Positions 1 to 6,922 of a stretch of DNA of 21,769 nt are shown one piece after another (the stretch's first letter is position 1; each line of letters begins with the position of its first letter). Made by a program: the position numbers and the translations under genes. The notes beneath the pieces are model-generated. The model searched no databases. It was given only the letters and a program-made list of their open reading frames with translations, and was not told where the DNA came from. This stretch comes from an uncultured bacterium (GTDB lineage: Bacteria > Bacteroidota > Bacteroidia > Sphingobacteriales > Sphingobacteriaceae). The DNA lies in contig CAJBVG010000154.1 of assembly GCA_903958995.1 (NCBI GenBank), positions 1 through 21,769 on the forward strand. The letters are read 5' to 3'.

Positions 1-545
1 CAGCCTTAAACAGTCTTTCATCAAACATCATTAAATACAAGGCAGACAGCGCTGGTATGGGTCCATCAAACCATGCTTCGTTCTACTTAAAAGATGTACC
101 AGTTTTACATTTTTATACAGGTACTCACAGCGATTACCACAAACCAAGTGATGATGCCAATAAAATTAATAACCAAGGTGAAGCTTATGTATTAAACTTC
201 ATTGTTTCTATAATCAATACTATGGATAAAGAAGATAAAATTTTATTTACTCCAACAAAAAATATCAACGCTTCTTCATCATCTACTAGTTTCAAAGTAA
301 CCTTAGGGGTTATTCCTGATTATGCTTTTGATGGTTCTGGATTAAGACTTGATGGTGTTAGCGAAGGAAAATCTGCTCAGAAAGCTGGTTTGAAACAAGG
401 AGATATTATTACGATGATGGACGAATTGAAAATCGAAAACATCCAAGATTATATGAAAGGTTTGAGCATGTTCAAAAAAGGTCAGACTGTTCAATTAAAA
501 ATTAACCGAGCAGGTAAGGAAATGATTGTTCCTGCTACTTTTTAA
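1..545 (+). CDS. M28 family zinc aminopeptidase with C-terminal PDZ domain (3' part only)
   Basis: The reading frame is open from the left edge (first full codon at base 3), so the gene begins outside the window; the ATG at 57 is internal. The visible start, with GMGPSNHASFYLKDVPVLHF followed by TGTHSDYHKPSDD, is the end of an M28 peptidase catalytic domain, and the His of SDYH is the expected last zinc ligand. The other metal ligands lie upstream and are not visible. After a Ser-rich linker comes a PDZ domain with GVSEGKSAQKAGLKQGDIIT, a substrate- or partner-binding module. M28 enzymes of this build in Bacteroidota are usually exported aminopeptidases. The stop codon overlaps the 3' end of the convergent T9SS gene by 11 bp. 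Family assignment is firm; substrate is unknown. Confidence 0.9.
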   Translation, partial: ALNSLSSNIIKYKADSAGMGPSNHASFYLKDVPVLHFYTGTHSDYHKPSDDANKINNQGEAYVLNFIVSIINTMDKEDKILFTPTKNINASSSSTSFKVTLGVIPDYAFDGSGLRLDGVSEGKSAQKAGLKQGDIITMMDELKIENIQDYMKGLSMFKKGQTVQLKINRAGKEMIVPATF

Positions 546-2046
546 TAAACTTAATTGAAAACTGTTTTTCAGTCGTATACCCTTTCAATAAATATATCCC
601 TCTAGGCAATTGATGAATGTCTATTTTATTTGTTAAAAAATATTCATTCATTAATTGACCTTGTGCATTTACCACTGTTACATATTGCACATTCTCAGCT
701 ACGATATTTATCTCTTCATTTGCTGGGTTAGGATACGTTTTTAACTTCAACTTATTTTCACCATCTATTCCACCATATATTTCATGGTAAAAACTCATAA
801 AATCGCAGGTTTGATTTGCAGAATAATATGGATTTAGCAACTGATGATTAAGTAAAAACAGTGTATCTGAAATAAAGCTACCCGAAACAACGGTTTCTAA
901 AAAATCTGTAGAAACATCATACATTTCAACAGTTGTTCCTGTAGTTATATTTTCAAAATAAGAAGTACTACCAAAATTTAAGGAATACAGGTTATAATCT
1001 AAACCATCACGTTTAAATAGTAAGAAGCCACTCATATCTGTAGGAATAATTAATCGATTTTCGTATTCAGAAAAATTAGAATTGATAGGTAAACTAAGCC
1101 TTTCAATCAATGTGTCAATATCTCGATATACGTTAAAACTTTGTGTTAAAACTTGCGAATTATTTTGCTTGTAAAATGCCCAAATTATATTACTATATCT
1201 AGCTTCTAAATGACTTGTAAAATCGAATGTTATATAGGGTTCACATGCCAAGAAATTAAGATTTAAACTTGTATCCGCTTTGAACATGAAATTTGCATAT
1301 CCAGTATTCAAATTTGTTCGAACGGTAAAGGTGTCTATTTTTGCAAAATCACTTGCACTCCCCGCAACATATACAATGTTGTTTAGCTCTTCAATGCTTG
1401 AAATAGTTCTAACATTTGGGAAATACTTTGTTGAAATTACATTTCCGTTATTTGCATTTATTTTAATAATGGAAGATTCAATGTCGTTGTGCAATGTACT
1501 CACTAAAATGTTTCCCGAATTCAGCTCCGTAACACTTGTAGCCATACTGTTATACATAGAATCTTGTATAATGGTAATCCAATTAAATTCTCCCGACTCT
1601 CCTTTTAAACTCAGTATAAACGATGACGTTCTGTTACTATCCAAGGCGTAATAGGTATTACTATCGATACTAATAGAATCAGAAAATAGCCCTACTATAA
1701 TTGTTGAGTTAGAGTATACCAAATTCTTTAATTGATAGGGATAAATAGTTCCTTTTAAGTTTACTTGCCAAACAAATGGATGCCCCCAATTTAAATCGGA
1801 ATTAAATACCCACATATCGCCACATTTATGCTGAGTAAATGAGGGTATAAATTTCTTAGGCTGTATTCCAGCTGCAATTGTTCCAAAAAAATTATCATTA
1901 TCAACACATAAAATTTGTGTTCCACCTTTGGAAGAAAAACTCTCTGTGAAATATTCGTTGATCGACAAATTACCAACTTGAGTACCTTGAGAGAATGAAC
2001 ATAAACTGATTAATGTGACAAAAAACAATAGGAAGATGTGCTTCAT
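535..2046 (-). CDS. secreted protein with type IX secretion C-terminal sorting domain
   Basis: A 503-residue protein beginning MKHIFLLFFVTLISLCSFSQ, a clear Sec signal peptide. I chose the ATG at 2046 because it opens directly on the signal peptide; an upstream TTG at 2073 would add nine residues ahead of it. The last ~75 residues (from LKLKTYPNPANEEINI through a PRGIYLL motif to a Lys-rich end) form a type A T9SS sorting domain, so the product should cross the outer membrane by T9SS and be attached to or released from the surface. The middle is rich in Asn, Ser, Thr and aromatic residues with beta-strand-like periodicity, possibly propeller-like, but I recognise no catalytic domain. It overlaps the convergent M28 gene by 11 bp. 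Role on the surface is unknown. Confidence 0.88.
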   Translation of the reverse strand: MKHIFLLFFVTLISLCSFSQGTQVGNLSINEYFTESFSSKGGTQILCVDNDNFFGTIAAGIQPKKFIPSFTQHKCGDMWVFNSDLNWGHPFVWQVNLKGTIYPYQLKNLVYSNSTIIVGLFSDSISIDSNTYYALDSNRTSSFILSLKGESGEFNWITIIQDSMYNSMATSVTELNSGNILVSTLHNDIESSIIKINANNGNVISTKYFPNVRTISSIEELNNIVYVAGSASDFAKIDTFTVRTNLNTGYANFMFKADTSLNLNFLACEPYITFDFTSHLEARYSNIIWAFYKQNNSQVLTQSFNVYRDIDTLIERLSLPINSNFSEYENRLIIPTDMSGFLLFKRDGLDYNLYSLNFGSTSYFENITTGTTVEMYDVSTDFLETVVSGSFISDTLFLLNHQLLNPYYSANQTCDFMSFYHEIYGGIDGENKLKLKTYPNPANEEINIVAENVQYVTVVNAQGQLMNEYFLTNKIDIHQLPRGIYLLKGYTTEKQFSIKFIKK

Positions 2047-2077
2047 AACATAAAAATACAAATTGAAAAGCAATCAT

Positions 2078-2279
2078 TTAGCCAAAATTAGAGCCATTGT
2101 CTAGTATTTGTTCGGATTTTATCGATACTGTATCATCTGAATTATTAGAATACAGCCTAATATTTATCATTCTGATATAAAATGTCGATTTCAAAAGCCT
2201 TATCAAACTCATTTATTGAAATACTAGTTCCAACGTACATAGCAACTTTTTCGAAGTCTTGAAAGGTTATTTGATTCAT
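2078..2279 (-). pseudogene. csaA: decayed csaA (tRNA-binding/export chaperone-like protein) with internal deletion
   Basis: On the minus strand an ATG at 2279 opens a 40-codon frame starting MNQITFQDFEKVAMYVGT and continuing SISINEFDKA, which matches the N-terminus of the CsaA family (F-x-D-F-x-K-V-x-M-x-V-G-T). It ends at a TAG (2157-2159). A second, shifted frame then reads SDDTVSIKSEQILDNGSNFG to a TAA at 2078-2080, which resembles the CsaA C-terminus (about DVVLL..D..V.NG..IG). Intact CsaA has about 110 residues; here the central ~45 (most of the OB-fold core) are absent and the ends are out of frame. The likeliest reading is an internal deletion plus drift. The N-terminal match is strong by eye, the C-terminal match weaker. 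Neither fragment should fold. Confidence 0.65.
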
Positions 2280-2315
2280 ATTTTATATCTTTAGTGCATT
2301 AAATAATACAATATA

Positions 2316-2666
2316 ATGTCAAATTTCGAAATTAGTAAAGTATTAAAGATCGTTGATAACGATAAAGGCATGGCTAGAACCTTACTAGAAATGACTTTAG
2401 AGTTAGGCACTATTGATTTTAATGAGATGAAACGTTTAACGGCAAATGCTGAATTTGATGCAGCCGGTAAATTAGCTCATAAGTTAAAATCAAGTTTAGC
2501 AACCTTAGGATTTAATAGTATTTCTGAGATGATGAAAGACTTGGAACATTATTCTAAAACTTCTGTTGATCCAGCTACTTTTGAAACTAAAATGGAAAAT
2601 TTAGAAATGGCTTTAGAAGAGTTATTTGCTTTTATTCGTCACTCGCTTGCTTCCGACTTGGTGTAA
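2316..2666 (+). CDS. stand-alone histidine phosphotransfer (HPt) protein
   Basis: A 116-residue soluble protein, almost all helical, with the HPt signature AHKLKSSLATLG around residues 54-65; His55 is the predicted phosphorylated residue. HPt proteins carry phosphate between the receiver domain of a hybrid kinase and a final response regulator. No kinase or regulator gene lies nearby, so its partners must be encoded elsewhere. The ATG at 2316 is the first in frame and has an AT-rich leader. The last 28 bp overlap the 3' end of the convergent SDR-like gene, so the final residues (roughly RHSLASDLV) are encoded antisense to that gene's C-terminus. Confidence 0.85.
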   Translation: MSNFEISKVLKIVDNDKGMARTLLEMTLELGTIDFNEMKRLTANAEFDAAGKLAHKLKSSLATLGFNSISEMMKDLEHYSKTSVDPATFETKMENLEMALEELFAFIRHSLASDLV

Positions 2667-3409
2667 TACTCAAGCAGATTATCATACTGGTATTCAAAAT
2701 TTAATTCACTTTTCGATTTAGCATTACTTACCCATCGTGTTTCCTCTGTGTCTAACGCAAATAAAGGCGCTTCAAGACTTTGACTCAAACAAACTTTGGT
2801 ATAAAATTCCTCACGTGTAGGATGTTCTGAAGAACACACATTAAACACACCAACTACAACTTGTTGTATACATTGTTCGATGAAACGAATGACATCGGTT
2901 TGATGTACTAAGTTTATTTTGTTCTTAGGATTAGCTACATTTTTTTTACCCGCTAAAAAACGTGCTGGATTTCTGTTCGGGCCAACTAAGCCCGATAATC
3001 TTAAGATAATATAATTGATACTCGTACTGTTTAACGTTAATTCTTTCTGAGCAACAGTAGATTCTTTTAATAGAATGTCATCGGTTTCGCTAACCTCTCC
3101 AATCATACCATTATAAATGGATGTAGAAGAAATAAAGATAATTTTCTGCACCCCATATTTTTCTAAATCGCGGTACAATTGATGGTAATGTTCTATATTA
3201 TTTTCATTTTCAGCAATGGCAATAATAACGACATCGGATGCTGCTTCCTGAGGGAATTCTTCTCGTAACTTCCATGCGTAATTTGGGTAAGATAATCCTG
3301 AGATACCACCATGTCGATTGGTAACCTTTATGGCATACGATAGAGCGTGGAAGTAATCGGCGCAAGCCTTTCCGAGCCAACCATAACCAATAATACTTAT
3401 CGATTTCAT
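2639..3409 (-). CDS. NAD(P)-binding SDR-like protein (YeeZ-type atypical SDR)
   Basis: A 256-residue Rossmann protein. The N-terminus MKSISIIGYGWLGKACA carries a short glycine motif (G8-Y-G10-W-L-G13). A strand ending KIIFISSTSIYNG (about residues 89-101) matches the usual SDR position just before the active site, and RLSGLVGPNRNP follows near 140-150. I see no canonical YxxxK catalytic pair, which fits atypical SDRs that bind dinucleotide but may act on an unknown sugar or act as sensors. The ATG overlaps the rpoN stop by one base (TAATG), so translation is probably coupled to rpoN. The 3' end overlaps the convergent HPt gene by 28 bp. Substrate unknown. Confidence 0.8.
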   Translation of the reverse strand: MKSISIIGYGWLGKACADYFHALSYAIKVTNRHGGISGLSYPNYAWKLREEFPQEAASDVVIIAIAENENNIEHYHQLYRDLEKYGVQKIIFISSTSIYNGMIGEVSETDDILLKESTVAQKELTLNSTSINYIILRLSGLVGPNRNPARFLAGKKNVANPKNKINLVHQTDVIRFIEQCIQQVVVGVFNVCSSEHPTREEFYTKVCLSQSLEAPLFALDTEETRWVSNAKSKSELNFEYQYDNLLEYYTKSEASE

Positions 3410-4878
3410 TAAAGTTCTTTACGTAAACGAGCAACTGGAATATTCAGTTGTTCTCTATATTTAGCCACGGTACGGCGAGCAATATTATAACCGTTTTCTT
3501 TTAAGATTTCCGCTAACTTCTCATCGGCCAATGGGTGAAGTTTGTCTTCGTTACCAATACACTCTTCTAGAATTTTCTTTACCTCGCGGTTAGAAACTTC
3601 TTCTCCACTTTCTGTTTGAATTCCTTCTGAGAAGAAAGACTTTAATAAGAATGTTCCGAATTCTGTTTGCACATATTTACTATTGGCAACACGAGAAACT
3701 GTAGAGATATCCATCTGCACTTGATCGGCAATGTCTTTTAATATCATGGGTCTCAGCTTACGATCATCTCCTGTTAAGAAATAATCATACTGAAAATTCA
3801 TGATGGCATTCATGGTTTTTATTAAGGTTTGCTGACGTTGTTTAATGGCGTCGATAAACCATTTTGCAGAATCCAATTTTTGTTTCACAAACTGCACGGC
3901 CTCTTTCATCTTCTTATCTTTCTGCACTGATTTATCGTAAGTCTGGAACATCTCTTGGTACGAGCGGCTTACTCTTAACTCTGGAGCATTCTTAGAGTTC
4001 AGTGTTAATAATAAGTACTGATCATTTTTATTGATGATAAAATCAGGTATCACTTGCAATTGCTTAGAATTATCGGCAAATGAGTTTCCTGGCTTTGGAT
4101 TTAATTTTAGTATTTCATTTATCGCGCTTTTCAACTCTTCAGAACTAATGCCTAAGCTTCGTTCTAATTTATCGTAATGCTTTTTCGTAAATTCATCTAA
4201 ATAATCTCGTACAATAGTAGTAGCAAGTTTTATACTAATTGGATTTTGATTTTTTCGTCTCAACTGAAGTAACAAGCATTCTTGCAAATCTCTTGCTCCT
4301 ACACCTTCCGGATCAAACGATTGTATGATTTCTAAGAGATGCAATATTTCAGCTTCATTCGTAAAAATATTTTGAGAAAAAGCTAAGTCGTCTACTAACG
4401 CAATAATTGGACGGCGTAAATAACCATCATCATCTAAACTGCCGAGAATTTGCTGTGCCACCATGAACTCATGATCACCCATTACACAAAGACTCAACTG
4501 TACTTGTAGCATTTCATGGAAAGAAGATGAAACAGCAATAGGCATTTCACGCTTCTCTTCATCATCAGAATCGTTATCACTCATCATTCGATAACCATCA
4601 TCTTGATCATCATCTTGTAGGTAATCGTCGATGTTGAACTCGTCGGGAGTGTCGTTAACCTCCTCTTTGGTATCGTTATTATGATCTTCGTCTAATGAAT
4701 ATTCGGGAATTTCTTCAGCACTGGATAGGCTGGCATCTTCTAAAGCAGGATTTTCTTCTAGCTCTTCTTTGATCCTAGAATCGAGCATAACAGTAGGTAT
4801 CTGCAACAATTTTATAAATTGAATTTGCTGCGGAGATAACTTTTGTAGTAGTTTCTGTTGTAAACTCTGCTTTAACAT
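3409..4878 (-). CDS. rpoN: RNA polymerase sigma-54 factor RpoN
   Basis: A 489-residue sigma-54. Region I at the N-terminus is Gln/Leu-rich (MLKQSLQQKLLQKLSPQQIQ) and is the part that contacts activator ATPases. Region II (about residues 55-110) is a strongly acidic linker. The core-binding and helix-turn-helix parts follow, and the C-terminus holds the RpoN box ARRTVAKYRE (467-476), which reads the -24 promoter element. I place the start at 4878 because region I begins there; the frame stays open upstream to 5037, but those extra 53 codons do not resemble the family and run into the divergent asnS gene. Sigma-54 needs AAA+ enhancer-binding proteins, none of which are in this window. The SDR-like gene downstream is translationally coupled. 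Confidence 0.95.
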   Translation of the reverse strand: MLKQSLQQKLLQKLSPQQIQFIKLLQIPTVMLDSRIKEELEENPALEDASLSSAEEIPEYSLDEDHNNDTKEEVNDTPDEFNIDDYLQDDDQDDGYRMMSDNDSDDEEKREMPIAVSSSFHEMLQVQLSLCVMGDHEFMVAQQILGSLDDDGYLRRPIIALVDDLAFSQNIFTNEAEILHLLEIIQSFDPEGVGARDLQECLLLQLRRKNQNPISIKLATTIVRDYLDEFTKKHYDKLERSLGISSEELKSAINEILKLNPKPGNSFADNSKQLQVIPDFIINKNDQYLLLTLNSKNAPELRVSRSYQEMFQTYDKSVQKDKKMKEAVQFVKQKLDSAKWFIDAIKQRQQTLIKTMNAIMNFQYDYFLTGDDRKLRPMILKDIADQVQMDISTVSRVANSKYVQTEFGTFLLKSFFSEGIQTESGEEVSNREVKKILEECIGNEDKLHPLADEKLAEILKENGYNIARRTVAKYREQLNIPVARLRKEL

Positions 4879-4923
4879 ACTTTTAATTCCCTCGAAAATA
4901 CGATAAAAAAAAAGAAAAAACAC

Positions 4924-4931
4924 TATTTTTG
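4924..4931 (+). promoter_or_regulatory. probable -7 element of the asnS promoter
   Basis: TATTTTTG fits the Bacteroidota -7 consensus TAnnTTTG and sits 29 bp before the asnS ATG, in the 82-bp gap between divergent rpoN and asnS. An A-tract lies just upstream (about 4904-4920). I see no good TTG at the -33 position, so the assignment rests on the -7 match and its location. Confidence 0.45.
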
Positions 4932-4960
4932 CTTTCGCTAGATAGACAAATGAGATTCTT

Positions 4961-6475
4961 ATGACATATATTAAAGATTTAAAAAACGAAGAAGGTAAAA
5001 CAGTAAGCCTAAATGGTTGGGTATCAAATAAGCGCACGGGTAAAGGACTTGTATTTATTATTCTACGTGATGGTACAGGCTTATGTCAATGTGTTGTTAC
5101 AGAAGAAAGCATTGATCCAACACTATTTCAAATTGCAGATAAACTTAGTCAAGAGTCATCATTAAAAATCACTGGTACCGTTCATAAAGATGAACGCCAA
5201 GTTGGTGGATATGAAATACAAGTAACTGATATATCGGTTTATCATATTGCCGAAGAGTATCCTATTTCCAATAAACCACACGGTATCGAGTTCTTAATGG
5301 ATAATCGTCACTTATGGTTGCGTTCTCGCAGACAATGGGCGATTATGAAAATTAGAAATACGATTTCATTTGCTATACATAAGTTTTTCCAAGAGAATGA
5401 TTTCGTACAAATGGATGCTCCAATTTTTACAGGTAACGCTTGTGAAGGAACAACCAATTTATTTGAAACAGAATTCTACGATACCCCAGCATATTTATCA
5501 CAATCCGGACAATTATACGGGGAAGCGATGGCTATGGCAATGGGTAAAATCTATACATTCGGACCAACCTTCCGTGCAGAGAAATCAAAAACACGTAGAC
5601 ATTTATCTGAGTTTTGGATGATTGAACCAGAGATGGCATTCTATGATTTAGATATGAACATGGATTTGATTGAAAACTTCTTACGTTATGTAGTTTCTGA
5701 TGTATTGAAAAACTGCGAAGAAGAATTAGCCATTATCGAAAGAGACACTACCATTTTAAAAAATATCGTTACTACATTCCCACGTTTACCATACGATGAA
5801 GCGGTAAGAATCATTAAGGGTGAGCAAGATGTAAACGGTAAAAACTCAATCAAAACATTAGAAGCAGACTTAGAAAAAGTTCAACAACGTATCGCAGCTA
5901 TAGAAGCTGACATTAAAGAACGTGAAGAAAAGATTGCAACTCCTGGAATGAAAAAAGGAGAAATCAATTTCAATGTGAATAAGATTTCTGATTTACGAGA
6001 AGAGTTAAAAGATTGTGAAGAGGATGCTCGTAACATTCCACAATGGTTAGAATCGGCAAGAACATTTAAATATGGTGAAGATTTTGGTGGATCAGATGAA
6101 ACGGTATTAACTCGTTTATTCGAAACCCCAATCATGGTCTATAACTGGCCACATGAAGTAAAAGCATTCTACTTAAAACGAGCTACAGATAGTCGCTTCG
6201 CTAAAGGTGTGGATGTATTAGCACCAGAAGGATACGGAGAAATAGTAGGTGGTGGAGAACGTGAAACCGACAAAGATTTGTTGATTGCGAAAATCAATGA
6301 ACATGAATTACCAATGGAAGCCTTTGAATGGTATTTGGATTTACGCCGTTACGGTAGTGTTCCTCATGCTGGTTTTGGATTAGGCTTAGAACGCTTGGTT
6401 GCTTGGGTATGTAAATTACCACACGTAAGAGAAACTATACCTTTCCCTAGAATGTACGGCAGACTATTACCATAG
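4961..6475 (+). CDS. asnS: asparaginyl-tRNA synthetase
   Basis: A 504-residue class IIb synthetase that charges tRNA-Asn with asparagine. Residues 1-100 form the OB-fold anticodon-binding domain (VSLNGWVSNKRTGKGLVFI). The catalytic domain follows, with motif 2 at FGPTFRAEKSKTRRHLSEFW (200-219) and motif 3 at GFGLGLERLVAW (471-482), and the usual C-terminal IPFPRMYGRLLP. Compared with the 466-residue E. coli enzyme there is an insertion of about 80 residues (roughly 290-370), strongly charged and predicted coiled coil. The ATG at 4961 opens directly on the OB fold. Divergent from rpoN; mscL follows after 55 bp. Confidence 0.97.
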   Translation: MTYIKDLKNEEGKTVSLNGWVSNKRTGKGLVFIILRDGTGLCQCVVTEESIDPTLFQIADKLSQESSLKITGTVHKDERQVGGYEIQVTDISVYHIAEEYPISNKPHGIEFLMDNRHLWLRSRRQWAIMKIRNTISFAIHKFFQENDFVQMDAPIFTGNACEGTTNLFETEFYDTPAYLSQSGQLYGEAMAMAMGKIYTFGPTFRAEKSKTRRHLSEFWMIEPEMAFYDLDMNMDLIENFLRYVVSDVLKNCEEELAIIERDTTILKNIVTTFPRLPYDEAVRIIKGEQDVNGKNSIKTLEADLEKVQQRIAAIEADIKEREEKIATPGMKKGEINFNVNKISDLREELKDCEEDARNIPQWLESARTFKYGEDFGGSDETVLTRLFETPIMVYNWPHEVKAFYLKRATDSRFAKGVDVLAPEGYGEIVGGGERETDKDLLIAKINEHELPMEAFEWYLDLRRYGSVPHAGFGLGLERLVAWVCKLPHVRETIPFPRMYGRLLP

Positions 6476-6495
6476 TTAGAATTGTATTATAATTT

Positions 6496-6539
6496 TATTC
6501 CCATTATATTAGTTTTCTAAACCAAACATAATGGGAATA
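6496..6539 (+). promoter_or_regulatory. perfect 12-bp inverted repeat enclosing the mscL start codon
   Basis: TATTCCCATTAT (6496-6507) and ATAATGGGAATA (6528-6539) are perfect reverse complements separated by 20 nt. The right arm contains the mscL ATG (6531-6533) and its next two codons. In any transcript starting at or before 6496, for example read-through from asnS, this could form a 12-bp stem hiding the initiation site. No U-tract follows, so it does not look like an intrinsic terminator. A DNA operator is the alternative. Confidence 0.6.
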
Positions 6540-6851
6540 CTTACAGAATTTAAAACATTCGTCTCTCGCGGCAACGCCGTTGAGCTAGCGATTGGTGTTG
6601 TAATCGGTGCTGCTTTTCAAAAAGTAGTCGACTCTATTGTTACCGATATCATTATGCCACCAATCGGTTATTTAATTGGCAAAGTAGAATTCAAAGATTT
6701 ACAATTACATCTCGGTGAAACCGTAACGATTAAGTACGGCAGTTTCATTCAAACCCTAATCCAATTTGCCATAATAGCCTTCACCATTTTCTTAGTGGTT
6801 AAGCTATTAAACAGGATGAAACGAGATGAGGATCTTGTTGATTTACCGTAG
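6531..6851 (+). CDS. mscL: large-conductance mechanosensitive channel MscL (short C-terminus)
   Basis: A 106-residue channel that opens under membrane tension to release solutes on hypo-osmotic shock. It has the amphipathic N-terminal helix MGILTEFKTF, the pore helix TM1 with NAVELAIGVVIGAAFQKVV (residues 15-33), the conserved DIIMPPIGYLIG, a short periplasmic loop, and TM2 (about 72-92, FIQTLIQFAIIAFTIFLVV). It ends at RMKRDEDLVDLP, so the cytoplasmic helical bundle present in the 136-residue E. coli protein is missing. I see no frameshifted continuation downstream. The start lies in an inverted repeat. It follows asnS by 55 bp on the same strand and could be read with it or from its own promoter. 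Confidence 0.95.
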   Translation: MGILTEFKTFVSRGNAVELAIGVVIGAAFQKVVDSIVTDIIMPPIGYLIGKVEFKDLQLHLGETVTIKYGSFIQTLIQFAIIAFTIFLVVKLLNRMKRDEDLVDLP

Positions 6852-6852
6852 T

Positions 6853-6911
6853 TCGTGTGCTCATTAATCGTGTGCTAACCTTTAACTCATAATTCATAAC
6901 TCATAACTCAT
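6853..6911. repeat. short tandem repeats between mscL and the DUF3078 gene
   Basis: Two small repeats fill this gap. TCGTGTGCT occurs at 6853-6861 and 6868-6876, 15 bp apart. Four heptamers then follow without gaps: AACTCAT (6884-6890), AATTCAT (6891-6897), AACTCAT (6898-6904) and AACTCAT (6905-6911). The 7-bp period is not a codon multiple and no ORF covers it, so it is non-coding. It ends 11 bp before the next ATG. Confidence 0.8.
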
Positions 6912-6922
6912 AATTTTAAAGT

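Noticed and set aside
2157..2279. A genuine 40-residue protein
   Set aside because: Its sequence matches only the N-terminal third of CsaA and stops within the fold, so a remnant is more likely than a functional small protein.
4879..5037. N-terminal extension of rpoN by 53 codons
   Set aside because: The extra residues are hydrophobic and unlike sigma-54, and would place the start inside the divergent asnS coding region; region I begins cleanly at 4878.
6496..6539. Intrinsic terminator for asnS
   Set aside because: The stem is AT-rich, has a 20-nt loop, is not followed by a T-run, and its right arm is inside mscL.
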